Assembly (NCBI RefSeq): GCF_008974185.1
Contig: NZ_BKZP01000021.1
Location: 1-58,964 of the forward strand
Direction of reading: 5' to 3'
From: Weizmannia acidilactici
Lineage (GTDB): Bacteria; Bacillota; Bacilli; Bacillales; Bacillaceae_C
DNA length: 58,964 nucleotides
Under the pieces are notes generated by a model that had not been told where the DNA came from, did no database searches, and saw nothing but the letters and a program-made list of their open reading frames with translations. Made by a program: the position numbers and the translations under genes. Within the stretch, counting starts at the first letter, position 1. Every line of letters begins with the position of its first letter. Below are positions 44,844 to 54,443 of the stretch, piece by piece.

Positions 44844-46097
44844 TTGGCTTACACGGAATTATGTACTCCAAAAAGAATCATTATGACACCCGGCCCGGTT
44901 GAGGTCGACCCCCGGGTATTGCGGGCAATGAGCACACTGATCCTGGGGCAGTTCGATCCTGCTTTTACAGCGATCATGAACGAAGTAATGGAAATGCTCA
45001 GGCAGGTGTTCCAAACAAAAAACCACTGGGCGTTCCCGGTCGACGGCACTTCCCGCTCAGGGCTCGAAGCGGTATTATGCAGCATTCTTGAGCCGGGGGA
45101 CCGCGTTCTTGTCCCGATTTACGGCAGATTCGGCCACTTGTTCGCGGAAATTTGCGAACGGTACGGCGCAGACGTCCACACGATCGAATGCCAGTGGGGA
45201 GAAGTATTCGAACCTGGCCGGGTCATTGCTGAAATGAAAAGGGTAAACCCGAAAGTGCTGGCAATGGTGCACGGCGAAACATCCACAGGAAGAATGCAGC
45301 CGCTTGAAGAAATCGGGAAGGCTTGCCGCGAACAAGGCGTCCTCCTTGTCGTCGATGCAGTCGCGTCCATCGGGGGTGTCGATGTCAAAACCGACGAATG
45401 GTTTATTGATGCCCTTGTTGCCGGAACACAAAAATGCCTGTCTGTCCCATCCGGCATGGCTCCGATCACGTACAACGAACGGGTCGAAAAAATCGTATTG
45501 GCGAGAAAAAAAGTGGAACGCGGGATCGCCACAGATGAAGACCACGCTTACACGAGAAGCATGCGCCCGATTGCCAGTAATTATTTTGATTTGGGAATGC
45601 TCCAGGATTATTGGAGCCCGCGCCGGTTGAACCACCATACAGAGGCTACTTCCATGATCTATGCATTAAGGGAGGGCTTGCGGCTTGTATTGGAAGAAGG
45701 CCTTAAAGCGCGGTTTTTGCGCCATAAATTGCATGAAAAAGCGCTCATCGCCGGGTTGGAAGCAATGGGCTTAACCTTATTCGGCAATCCGGCGCATAAG
45801 CTGCCTTGCGTGACATGCGTGGAAATTCCAAACGGGACGGACGGCGAATCGGTGCGCAGCATGCTCCTTGACGAATTCGGCATTGAAATTGCCTCTTCCT
45901 TCGGTCCGCTCCATGGAAAAATATGGCGGATCGGTACAATGGGGTACGGCTGCCGAAAAGATAATGTTCTTACACTATTAGGCGCATTGGAAGCGGTGCT
46001 GATCCGGCATGGTGTAAAGTTAAACCGCGGCGAAGGATTGCAGGCGGCACTGGATGTGTACGCAGCAGAAAAAACAAAATCCGTTGTGATGAATTGA
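44844..46097 (+). CDS. pucG: (S)-ureidoglycine--glyoxylate aminotransferase, 417 aa
   Basis: PLP aminotransferase that converts ureidoglycine and glyoxylate to oxalurate and glycine. Opening MTPGPVEVDPRVLRAMS, VDGTSRSGLEAVL, VVDAVASIGGVDV with the PLP-ring Asp, and the PLP Lys in AGTQKCLSVPSG (residue 198). Length matches B. subtilis PucG (416). It starts with TTG behind GGGAGAGG. Class V aminotransferases such as serine-glyoxylate transaminase look alike, but the operon settles the role. Confidence 0.92.
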   Translation: MAYTELCTPKRIIMTPGPVEVDPRVLRAMSTLILGQFDPAFTAIMNEVMEMLRQVFQTKNHWAFPVDGTSRSGLEAVLCSILEPGDRVLVPIYGRFGHLFAEICERYGADVHTIECQWGEVFEPGRVIAEMKRVNPKVLAMVHGETSTGRMQPLEEIGKACREQGVLLVVDAVASIGGVDVKTDEWFIDALVAGTQKCLSVPSGMAPITYNERVEKIVLARKKVERGIATDEDHAYTRSMRPIASNYFDLGMLQDYWSPRRLNHHTEATSMIYALREGLRLVLEEGLKARFLRHKLHEKALIAGLEAMGLTLFGNPAHKLPCVTCVEIPNGTDGESVRSMLLDEFGIEIASSFGPLHGKIWRIGTMGYGCRKDNVLTLLGALEAVLIRHGVKLNRGEGLQAALDVYAAEKTKSVVMN

Positions 46098-46106
46098 GGT
46101 GGAAAA

Positions 46107-47519
46107 ATGGCAAATTATGATCTTCTCCTGCGTAACGGTTTTATAGTGCTCCCGGATGAAGTGAAGCAGGCCGACATTGCCGTGATAGATGGAAAAATTG
46201 TCCGCATTGGCCCTAAAATACCCGGAAACGGCCAAAAAGAAATCGACGCAGCCGGCAAATATGTTTTTCCCGGGATGATTGATATCCATGTGCATTTTAA
46301 CGAGCCGGGAAGGGAAGACTGGGAAGGTTTTGAAACCGGTTCAAAGATGATCGCTGCAGGCGGCGGCACTGTCTTTTTTGATATGCCATTAAACGGGATC
46401 CCCTCTACCGTAACGAAAGAGGCGCTGCTTCAGAAAGCGGAAATCGCTACGCAAAAATCCGTTACCGACTTCGGCTTATGGGGCGGGCTCGTGCCCGGGA
46501 ATCTCGCTGATTTAAAAGATTTGGCCGAATCCGGCGTGATCGGTTTTAAAGCTTTTTTATCCGACTCCGGAAATCCGGAATTTGAACGCGCGGACGATTT
46601 TACCCTGTTAAACGGCATGAAAGAAATTGCCGCATTTGAGAAAATCCTTGCACTCCATTCCGAAAGCGCGGCGATTACGGATTGGTTAAAACAGCAAAAG
46701 GAGCAGCAAGGTGCGCTGAGTGCGGATGATTATTTGGAAACCCGCCCCGTGCTTGCGGAAGCCGAAGCCGTTGAACGGGCCATCACCTATGCGAAACTCA
46801 CGGGCTGCGCCTTGCATTTCGTCCATATCAGCAGTGAAGCAGCCATTCAAAAAATTGAAGCGGCAAAGCAGGAAGGCGTGGATGTGACTGTCGAAACTTG
46901 CCCGCATTATTTATTGTTTACGCATGATGACCTTGACGAAAAAGGGGCGGTTGCGAAATGCGCACCGCCGCTCCGCCAACAAGAAGAGCAGGAGAAACTG
47001 ATTCAACTCTTCATAGAAGGCAAGTTTGATATGATTGCTTCCGACCATTCCCCTTGCCCATATGCATTAAAAGATCCGGCCGTACACAGCCTTTTTGAAG
47101 CATGGGGCGGAATCAGCGGCGGCCAGTTTACCCTTCTCTCTGCCATTGAGCTGGCCAAAAAACACGACATTCCGCTTACTAATGTGGCAAAATGGACGGC
47201 CGAAAACCCGGCGAAACGGTTCGGCCTTTCCGGAAAAGGCAGCATCGCGGAAGGAAAGGATGCGGATTTTGCTGTTGTTGCCCTTGACGAAACGTTTACG
47301 GTGTCGGAAGAAAACTTTTTTGCCAAACATAAACAAAGCCTTTATACCGGGCATACGTTTCCTTGCAAAATCAGCATGACCTTATCCAACGGCGAAGTGA
47401 TTTATGAAGAGGGCCATTTTAAAGAGAGAAAAGGAAAATGGCTGGTTCCGCAGGAGTCTGCATTTATGAATCCGCGACAAAATTTTCACTCAATCTCGAA
47501 AAGTCGGCATGAAATCTAG
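46107..47519 (+). CDS. pucH: Allantoinase, 470 aa
   Basis: Opens the allantoin ring to allantoate. Amidohydrolase barrel with the zinc pair HVH in IDIHVHFNEPGRE (His61, His63), the carboxylated Lys in GFKAFLSDSG (148), further His in HSES and HFVHIS, and the catalytic Asp in ASDHSPC. Length is near B. subtilis PucH, with a roughly 20-residue basic tail. GAGGTGG precedes the ATG. Last gene of pucFGH, followed by a terminator. Confidence 0.95.
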   Translation: MANYDLLLRNGFIVLPDEVKQADIAVIDGKIVRIGPKIPGNGQKEIDAAGKYVFPGMIDIHVHFNEPGREDWEGFETGSKMIAAGGGTVFFDMPLNGIPSTVTKEALLQKAEIATQKSVTDFGLWGGLVPGNLADLKDLAESGVIGFKAFLSDSGNPEFERADDFTLLNGMKEIAAFEKILALHSESAAITDWLKQQKEQQGALSADDYLETRPVLAEAEAVERAITYAKLTGCALHFVHISSEAAIQKIEAAKQEGVDVTVETCPHYLLFTHDDLDEKGAVAKCAPPLRQQEEQEKLIQLFIEGKFDMIASDHSPCPYALKDPAVHSLFEAWGGISGGQFTLLSAIELAKKHDIPLTNVAKWTAENPAKRFGLSGKGSIAEGKDADFAVVALDETFTVSEENFFAKHKQSLYTGHTFPCKISMTLSNGEVIYEEGHFKERKGKWLVPQESAFMNPRQNFHSISKSRHEI

Positions 47520-47631
47520 TATAATAGGGCGATCATTCCATTTTAACCAATTCCACAATCAGGTGATTTTTTTTAAATAAGAGTCTACAAATGAACGGAT
47601 GATTGCCAGGTTTATTTTTAAAAACTGTAAA

Positions 47632-47668
47632 GAAAAGGGGCTGTCTCAAAACCCCCTTTTCATTTTTT
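47632..47668 (+). terminator. pucFGH terminator
   Basis: GAAAAGGGG/CCCCTTTTC stem with an inner GGGGCTGTCTC repeat-type sequence, then TTTTTT. Confidence 0.75.
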
Positions 47669-47781
47669 CCATGAAGTGGTCTTTAGCAAGTTCAGCAGCC
47701 TTCTCTGGACCGTTTGCTCATAATTTTTTCTCCTGAAACGGCCTTCTCAGCTCTTAAGTGGTATCCCGTTCCTTAACAGAT

Positions 47782-50700
47782 TTAATGAAATAAAATGGTT
47801 TTAATTTCATACGGTTTAAATGACAGTTCGGCGGCATCCGACTGTTGCGCAACCTTGCCATCTATTATATTTTCCAATAGATCCGTTTCTACCCATTGAT
47901 GAAAAGCAAAAGTAGGGCGAAGCTTAACTTTTGTCTTTGAACCCGTAAATTCATGGATTCTGACAATCAGGCCGTCCCCGTCTTCCTGTTTTTTCACCGC
48001 ATCAATAATAACATGCTCGCCATTTTCAATTTCAAAAAACGGCGTATGTCCAAAAGAAGTAATACCCTGCATTCCTAAAAGGGGATTGTTCAGTTCCCAT
48101 GCGGCTTGTTCAACCCATCCATCCACAAAATCACCTTTGTGTGGAAGCAGGCTGTAGGTAAACGCATGTTCCCCGATGTCAGCTTCTGTGTCCGGATAAA
48201 TCGCACCTTTTAGCAGCGTAATTCTCATCGTATGATCTTTTACATCATGCCCGTATTTACTGTCATTCAAAAGGCTAACGCCGTAATCTCTTTCCGACAA
48301 ATCAACCCATTTGTGTGCCACAGATTCAAATCTCGCCATATCCCAGCTTGTATTCCAATGTGTCGGTCTTTTTACATTACCAAATTGAATGTCATAAGTT
48401 GCCTGAGTTGCACGGACATCAACCTCGAAAGCAGCTTTTAGTAGTTGTTGCCGTTCGTGCCAATCTACTTTTGTTTCAAAATCGATTCTCCGATTATCCC
48501 GATAGACTTTCATATATTGCACAATCCGGGATTTACCGAATTCGTAGGTAAATTGGATCACCGCATACAGTGCGTTTACTTCGATCATTTCAATAGATGA
48601 AGCCTTCAACTCTTTTTTCTTTTGGATATAATACAAATCAATATCCCAAGCATCAAAATTCATAGGTTTGTCTTCAAACAATTGGAGGATATTTCCTCTC
48701 CCACTTTCATCCAGGACATTCCTTTGATATTCCTTATCGTATATTTTTGTTAGTTGCCCTTCATTATTCCATTCAATATGATAAAACGGCGTTTCGATTC
48801 TTTTTTCCCTTGCCCTAAACGGGATTTCTTTTTGCCCATTTTCCGGGCCCGTGATAAACGAAATTTGTTTGCTTCCTAATGCAGGCAAACCGGTTAATTG
48901 AACTTCATAGCCTTCATTCGTTTTTACACTGTTTAACTTTTGTCCGTTCTCATCGAGAAAATAGCCTTCTTGGTGAACCGGTATCTTGACAATATCATTT
49001 CTTTCCCAGCCGGCGGTATTCATAAAAGTCCAGGAACAGCCGGATGCCTTAAACAATTTTTTTGCCATGTCTTCTTTTAATTCAGTGATGATTTTTAAAG
49101 CATTTGCGTAATCCTCTTTATTATCCTGATATACTTCATGTATAGAAGATCCCGGAATAATATCATGGAACTGGTTCCTTAAAATGATTTCCCAGCCGGC
49201 ATGAAGCTTTTCAGCGGGATATTCCCAATTTGGCAATGTTTTGTACGCCCACGACTGCAGCAGTTCCATTTCCCGATAAGCAAATTCTAACCTTCTGTTC
49301 ATTTTTTTAACATATGCCTGAGAAGTATAGGTCCCCCGGTGATATTCCAGGTAAAGCTCCCCATCCCATGTGTGAACATATTGATCTGTATCATTAATGG
49401 TTTCGTGAAGCTCCTCAAAAAAATCTTTAGCTTTTCCGGTTTTCACATACGGCAACCCCGGAATTTTATCCAACCGTCTCCGGTTTTCAAGCATATCTCG
49501 ATTTACTCCGCCGCCCCCGTCCCCGTAACCGTAAGACAAAAGCAAATTTTGATTGATATTCTTATCGCGGTATCCGTCATAAATCCCTTTTACCGTACTC
49601 GGCTCAAGCAAACCGTTATACGTATAAAACCATGAACCCGTCCCAATATTCTCCGGTTCCGGTGTAGTGATAAAATGCGCCAATACTTCACTTCCATCAA
49701 TTCCCCGCCAAATAAAAGTATCATGGGGCATCCGGTTGTATTGATTCCAGCTTATTTTCGTTGTCATAAATGTGTTGATGCCCGATTTTTTCAAGATTTG
49801 CGGTAATGCCCAGGAATAGCCGAATACATCCGGGAGCCATAAATAATGGATATCCTGATTGAATTCTTTTTTGATGAAACGGCTGCCGTGGAGAATCTGG
49901 CGGACAAAGGATTCACCGGACGGAATATTACAGTCCGCCTCGAGCCACATGGCACCGTCTATTTCCCATTTCCCCTCTTTAACTTTCGATTTAATTTTTT
50001 CAAAAATTTCCGGATAATCTTCTTTTATAAATTTGTAGAGTTGCGGCTGTGTTTGCAGGAAAACATAATCCGGGTATTTTTCCATCAGGCGCAAAACGGT
50101 GGAAAACGAACGTGCCGCTTTTTCCCTTGTATGTTTCAGCCGCCACAGCCAGGCCACATCAATATGGGTGTGCCCAATTGCTGTAATATTCACAGAAGTA
50201 TTCTTTTCCATCGAGGACAATTCTGCCGTTAGCACTTCATTTGCCTTTTCACAAGATTGATAGAATATTTCAGAACCCGGATAGGACCAGTCTATTTCCC
50301 GGAAAGCCCTTTCCAAAGCATTTAATAGCCGCACGCTTTCGGGCAGATTCGGATCGATGGCTTCGACCGTTTTTAACATATTATTTGACGTGTAATACAA
50401 ATCATCCACCGTAGGATTCAAAATAGCACAATCCCCGTATTTGAAATGGTGTCTCATAATTTTCTGCGGTCCCCCGCCCTCAAGGCCCGACCAAAGTTTT
50501 AAAGCCAGTTCAATCTTTTTGCCAAAATACTGTTCGTCCAGAAAAACTTCTTTATGATTTGAATCCACACCTTGATAGGGTTCACCGTTTATAAATAACA
50601 ATGATTCAAAACCGGAGTTATGACCCCCGCCTGTTTTTCCAAAATCAAATAAAAGAACCAGTTCTTTTCCCCTGCAGTCCGGAACTTGAAATTCAGCCCG

Positions 50701-50901
50701 AAGCCAGAGATACTTGTCTCTTCCCTCCCAATATTCCCCCATTTTCAAGTGTTCCCATGATTCGTCTATTTCAGGAGGATATTTCAACGATTTTGTCGGA
50801 TCCTCTTTCTTTAACCAGCCTGTAACCGGCGTCCGTTCCATATAACGGTAAGGCTCTAATTCTTTTATTCTGGCTTTCAATTTTTCTTTAAAAAAAAACA
50901 T
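47782..50901 (-). CDS. GH38 alpha-mannosidase, 1039 aa
   Basis: Zinc-dependent retaining alpha-mannosidase of the bacterial type. Zinc ligands in GHTHIDVAWLW (about residues 244-248), nucleophile Asp in WLPDVFGYSWALPQ (about 358), and FITTPEPENIGTG, SYGYGDGGGG typical of the active site. C-terminal beta-sandwich domains fill the last 450 residues. No signal peptide, so it acts on imported oligosaccharides or glycosides. ATG at 50901 behind AAAGGGGA; a GTG nine bases upstream overlaps that site. Last gene of an operon with a sugar importer. Confidence 0.94.
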   Translation of the reverse strand: MFFFKEKLKARIKELEPYRYMERTPVTGWLKKEDPTKSLKYPPEIDESWEHLKMGEYWEGRDKYLWLRAEFQVPDCRGKELVLLFDFGKTGGGHNSGFESLLFINGEPYQGVDSNHKEVFLDEQYFGKKIELALKLWSGLEGGGPQKIMRHHFKYGDCAILNPTVDDLYYTSNNMLKTVEAIDPNLPESVRLLNALERAFREIDWSYPGSEIFYQSCEKANEVLTAELSSMEKNTSVNITAIGHTHIDVAWLWRLKHTREKAARSFSTVLRLMEKYPDYVFLQTQPQLYKFIKEDYPEIFEKIKSKVKEGKWEIDGAMWLEADCNIPSGESFVRQILHGSRFIKKEFNQDIHYLWLPDVFGYSWALPQILKKSGINTFMTTKISWNQYNRMPHDTFIWRGIDGSEVLAHFITTPEPENIGTGSWFYTYNGLLEPSTVKGIYDGYRDKNINQNLLLSYGYGDGGGGVNRDMLENRRRLDKIPGLPYVKTGKAKDFFEELHETINDTDQYVHTWDGELYLEYHRGTYTSQAYVKKMNRRLEFAYREMELLQSWAYKTLPNWEYPAEKLHAGWEIILRNQFHDIIPGSSIHEVYQDNKEDYANALKIITELKEDMAKKLFKASGCSWTFMNTAGWERNDIVKIPVHQEGYFLDENGQKLNSVKTNEGYEVQLTGLPALGSKQISFITGPENGQKEIPFRAREKRIETPFYHIEWNNEGQLTKIYDKEYQRNVLDESGRGNILQLFEDKPMNFDAWDIDLYYIQKKKELKASSIEMIEVNALYAVIQFTYEFGKSRIVQYMKVYRDNRRIDFETKVDWHERQQLLKAAFEVDVRATQATYDIQFGNVKRPTHWNTSWDMARFESVAHKWVDLSERDYGVSLLNDSKYGHDVKDHTMRITLLKGAIYPDTEADIGEHAFTYSLLPHKGDFVDGWVEQAAWELNNPLLGMQGITSFGHTPFFEIENGEHVIIDAVKKQEDGDGLIVRIHEFTGSKTKVKLRPTFAFHQWVETDLLENIIDGKVAQQSDAAELSFKPYEIKTILFH

Positions 50902-50924
50902 TTCCTTCACTCCCCTTTGTTAAA

Positions 50925-51755
50925 TCAACCTTTTGTGGCGCCGCCCAAACTAAATCCTTTCGACATATAGCTTTGAGAAAATGCATAGAACACAACAACA
51001 GGAATGGTGTAAAGCACCGAAAATGCAGCAAGCCTTCCATAGTTGACCATTCCGAAATTCCCAAAAAACTGAAAGATCGTAACAGATGCGGGCATTTTTT
51101 CAGGTGTTTGAATGAGGATATACGGAACAAAAAAGTTTCCCCAGCTTCCTGCAAAAGTAAAAATCCCTACTGTAAAAATGCCCGGCAACATTAATGGTGC
51201 TACAATGGACCTGATCCCTCTCAATGTGGATGCACCGTCAACCCAAGCTGATTCTTCCAGTTCGATCGGCACAGAATCCATGAAATTCTTCATCATCCAT
51301 ATGCCGTACGGGAGTGAAGACGCGGTGAGAAACAATGTTGTAGCGATCAATGAATCCTGCAGCTTTAACGTCAAAAATAATTGATAGACCGGTACCATAA
51401 CCGCTGTGATCGGTAAAGAAGTCAGAAAAAGAATCGTCATCATAAAAGATTTTTTATATTTTAAAGTATAGCGGGATAAAGGGTAGGCTGCAATAATGCA
51501 TAAGAACACCACCAGCAAAGCCTGCCCGCCGGAGATGAAAAACCCAATGACAAATGAACGCATCAGTCCCGGATCCGTTAAAATGGAGTTGAAGTTTTGT
51601 AAAGTCACTTTTTCCGGAACTTTCAAAGCCTGAATGGCATTCGGGTCTACTGAAGCAAACAGCATCCATAATAGAGGCAGCAGAAAGAGAATGCCTAAAA
51701 TGCTTAAGATCAGATAATGAATGGCTATCTCGAAGCGATGACTACGTTTTGCCAT
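50925..51755 (-). CDS. Sugar ABC transporter permease, MalG type, 276 aa
   Basis: Six membrane segments with EESAWVDGASTLRGIRSIVAPLMLPGI as the EAA loop and a short basic N-terminus. It lies 9 bp after its MalF-type partner and 23 bp before the mannosidase. Cargo probably a mannoside or mannose-containing oligosaccharide (inference). Confidence 0.9.
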   Translation of the reverse strand: MAKRSHRFEIAIHYLILSILGILFLLPLLWMLFASVDPNAIQALKVPEKVTLQNFNSILTDPGLMRSFVIGFFISGGQALLVVFLCIIAAYPLSRYTLKYKKSFMMTILFLTSLPITAVMVPVYQLFLTLKLQDSLIATTLFLTASSLPYGIWMMKNFMDSVPIELEESAWVDGASTLRGIRSIVAPLMLPGIFTVGIFTFAGSWGNFFVPYILIQTPEKMPASVTIFQFFGNFGMVNYGRLAAFSVLYTIPVVVFYAFSQSYMSKGFSLGGATKG

Positions 51756-51764
51756 AATGATCGC

Positions 51765-52682
51765 CTACACTTTCATCTTTAAAGTTTTCATATACAACAA
51801 ACTCGCCACAACGCCGATTAATAATAGCGTCAAAGATATGGCTGTGCCGTAACCAAGCTGATAACTTACAAAAGCCTGTTTATACATAAGCACCGGCAAG
51901 GTCATCGTAGCATTTCCAGGGCCCCCGCCTGTCATCGTATAGATTAGCGTGAAAACCCCTAGCGTCTGGAGTGTTACAAGCATCATATTGGTAGCAATCG
52001 TCCCTTTTACCATCGGAATCGTAACTTTCGTGATCACTTTCCATTTTGAAGCACCGTCAATGATCGCTGCTTCTTCTATTTCTTTCGGAATATCATCGAG
52101 TGCGGCCTGAAAAACCATCATGGAAAAAGCGGTCCCCCGCCAAATATTTGCAATGATGACACTAATCATTGGGAAAGTGAATAACCAGGCAATTGGCTTA
52201 AAATGAAACAATTCAATTAACTGATTCAATGTACCATTATCGCCCAAAAATGCCACCCAGCAGAAAGACACAACCACTTCAGGGGTTACCCATGCCGCAA
52301 TAATGATCAATCCGATGATTTGCCGAAACAATTTGTTCTTTTCTTTCATCAGAAATGCAATGAAGAAGCCGAAGAAGCATTGCCCAATAATAGCGGAAAA
52401 AAACAGAAAAATAATTGTCTTGTAAATGCTGCTTCTAAATTGCGGGTCTTCAAAAATATTTACAAAATTCTGAAATCCAACAAATTCCAATTTGCTTGCT
52501 GCGGATCCTGTCAAAGATAAATTTGTAAAGGAAAAAAAGATGGTCAGCAGCATTGGTGTGATAAAAAACAGGAGCAATAGAACCCACGATGGTGCCAAGA
52601 AAAAAACAGATTTTAAACCATCATTTCTTTTCCTCGTTATCTGCTTTACCTGATGTTTTGCCTCCTGATACTGCATTGCCAT
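51765..52682 (-). CDS. Sugar ABC transporter permease, MalF type, 305 aa
   Basis: Six or more membrane segments; EAA loop EIEEAAIIDGASKWKVITKVTIPMVKG; MalF-type TLQTLGVFTLIYTMTGGGPGNAT near the end. The ATG at 52682 is preferred since GGGGTGG lies upstream; an ATG at 52700 has none. Confidence 0.9.
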   Translation of the reverse strand: MAMQYQEAKHQVKQITRKRNDGLKSVFFLAPSWVLLLLFFITPMLLTIFFSFTNLSLTGSAASKLEFVGFQNFVNIFEDPQFRSSIYKTIIFLFFSAIIGQCFFGFFIAFLMKEKNKLFRQIIGLIIIAAWVTPEVVVSFCWVAFLGDNGTLNQLIELFHFKPIAWLFTFPMISVIIANIWRGTAFSMMVFQAALDDIPKEIEEAAIIDGASKWKVITKVTIPMVKGTIATNMMLVTLQTLGVFTLIYTMTGGGPGNATMTLPVLMYKQAFVSYQLGYGTAISLTLLLIGVVASLLYMKTLKMKV

Positions 52683-52762
52683 TTTGCCACCCCGATTCAT
52701 AGTCCGAAGTTTTTTGAAAAAGGAGCAGATGTTGCGTCCATTCTACTCCTTTCCAATATGAC

Positions 52763-54136
52763 TTATCGCGTAATGACATTGTCCGATCCTACAATTCGTG
52801 TTACATTCTTCTTAAATGTTTGGGCTGCTTTTTTAGGTGTTGCTTTTCCGCTAGCAACCGATTCGACCATACTCTGGATTTCTGTAGAAACATTTGGATA
52901 CTTGTCATTCGCCGGTCTGAAATGCCCGTTTTTCAAATATTTGGTAGCTTCAGGAATAAAGGTTCTGTTTTTGTAAGCAGGCATAGCAGCCGAATCGGAA
53001 CGTACTGTTAAGTTTCCTTCAGAAATGGCTCTGGCCGCCTGGTTTTCTTTACTTCCCAATGCTTTAATGACCTTCCATGCTGCGTCATGATGCTGTGATT
53101 TAGCCGGAATTGCCCAGGTCCATCCCCCGACCATTGTCGTGGTGCCCGGTTTTTGCCCGTACTGTGTCGGCATTGCGGCAAACCCGAATACTTTATCTAC
53201 ATTTTTAATCGGAACCGCACCATCAGGTTTATAGTTTCCTAAATTCCAATAGCCGTCTAAAATAATTCCCGCTTTTCCTTTCGGCAGTTTATCTTGAAAC
53301 ATAACAGAACCATAATTACTATTCATCGCGATTGATAAAGGAGGACCTAATTTCTTCTTATTAAATACTTCATCTATAAATTTCAAAGAATCATTGATTC
53401 CCTTACTTGAAACAATCCACTTTTTGATGTTATCGTCGTACAATGTATCATTTGTTCCATAGAGCAGCATTTCAAACGTCTGCATCGAAACCGATTCGCC
53501 ATTTGCCTTTGCTACCCCCATTGATAATGGCACAACATCCGGAAGTTTTTTCTTAATCGTTTCTGCTACAGTGATGATGTCATCCCAATTTTTTGGCTGC
53601 CAATTTGTCGGCAATCCTGCTTTTTTAAATACACTCTTGTTATACCAAAGTCCCCTCGAATCAGATGTTCCAGGTATCGCATAATAGCTCCCGTTCTGTG
53701 CTCTGGAACCCGCTTTTAAGTTTTCTTCATATTTGCTCCATTCATCCCAGGATTTCAAATAGTGATCAAGCTTTAATAAATAGCCTGCGTTTGCATCCGA
53801 ATTTAACATGAATGAATCCTCCGCCACGACGTCCGGAGCTGTACTGCTTGACTTCATCGCAAGCGCAACCTTTGAGAAATAATCTCCTTCACTTGCCTGG
53901 ATCGGGCTCAAAACAATTTTAATATCAGGGTTTTCTTTCTCAAATTTAGGAATAAAAGTTTTCGTCAGGAATTGTTTTAGGTTGTCATGCTCCCCCTGGT
54001 CTCTCCATGTAATTTTTATTTCTGTTTTTCCACTGCCGGATCCTGATGATTTTGAACTTAAACAACCGGATAAAACAACCATTAAAACAAGAATTGCACA
54101 AAACAAAACATTTCTTACCCGCTTCATTTTTTTCAT
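52763..54136 (-). CDS. Sugar-binding lipoprotein of an ABC importer, 457 aa
   Basis: Signal peptide with lipobox VLSGC at about residue 25 and a Ser/Gly linker. MalE-type fold (TEIKITWRDQGEHDNLKQFL, later NWDDIITVAETIKKK and TTTMVGGWTWAIPAKS). First gene of the mannosidase operon, with a good promoter and a cre-like site upstream. No ATPase gene in the operon. Confidence 0.92.
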   Translation of the reverse strand: MKKMKRVRNVLFCAILVLMVVLSGCLSSKSSGSGSGKTEIKITWRDQGEHDNLKQFLTKTFIPKFEKENPDIKIVLSPIQASEGDYFSKVALAMKSSSTAPDVVAEDSFMLNSDANAGYLLKLDHYLKSWDEWSKYEENLKAGSRAQNGSYYAIPGTSDSRGLWYNKSVFKKAGLPTNWQPKNWDDIITVAETIKKKLPDVVPLSMGVAKANGESVSMQTFEMLLYGTNDTLYDDNIKKWIVSSKGINDSLKFIDEVFNKKKLGPPLSIAMNSNYGSVMFQDKLPKGKAGIILDGYWNLGNYKPDGAVPIKNVDKVFGFAAMPTQYGQKPGTTTMVGGWTWAIPAKSQHHDAAWKVIKALGSKENQAARAISEGNLTVRSDSAAMPAYKNRTFIPEATKYLKNGHFRPANDKYPNVSTEIQSMVESVASGKATPKKAAQTFKKNVTRIVGSDNVITR

Positions 54137-54251
54137 TTTTAAAGCCCCCCGGTTAGTTTTATGCTTTAGACATCACAGCAGTGCACCATTTGATTAACGA
54201 TTCCGGCAAACATTTCAAGGCACTCCCACCATAAGATCCCCCCTTTTCGTT

Positions 54252-54265
54252 TTAAAGCGCTTACA
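54252..54265 (-). promoter_or_regulatory. cre-like site at the mannoside operon
   Basis: Minus-strand TGTAAGCGCTTTAA matches the cre consensus at 13 of 14 positions and sits about 10 bp downstream of the -10 box, the usual repressing position. Confidence 0.6.
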
Positions 54266-54275
54266 TTATGTTTTT

Positions 54276-54304
54276 ATATTAATATGTATAGATTGACATG
54301 TCAA
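54276..54304 (-). promoter_or_regulatory. Promoter of the mannoside ABC/GH38 operon
   Basis: On the minus strand a perfect TTGACA (54304-54299), a 17-bp spacer and TAATAT (54281-54276). The -35 lies within a palindrome ATTGACATGTCAAT, and ATATGTATA flanks it on both sides, so a regulator could bind over it. Confidence 0.75.
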
Positions 54305-54392
54305 TATGTATATTTATAAAAATATCATGACATTTTAAAAAATGCTTATATGTTTGTTTTCAAAATTAAGGATTTAAAGGTTTCCTTTGCGC

Positions 54393-54429
54393 ATACAAAT
54401 GTTATATAATATGTATATAACATTTGTAT
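54393..54429 (+). promoter_or_regulatory. 37-bp dyad operator at the GntR-LacI regulator promoter
   Basis: Arms ATACAAATGTTATATA and its exact inverse are separated by ATATG. A TATAAT -10 box lies within the left arm, so binding would block transcription. The dyad ends 14 bp before the regulator ATG, which suggests autoregulation. Confidence 0.7.
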
Positions 54430-54443
54430 ATCAGGAGGCAGTC

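Noticed and set aside
44605-44886. 93-codon ORF between pucF and pucG
   Set aside because: Overlaps pucG out of frame and has no recognisable features; kept only as a comment on the gap.
54387-54443. Earlier start for the GntR-LacI regulator
   Set aside because: Those codons fall in the operator and -10 region; AGGAGG is placed for the ATG at 54444.
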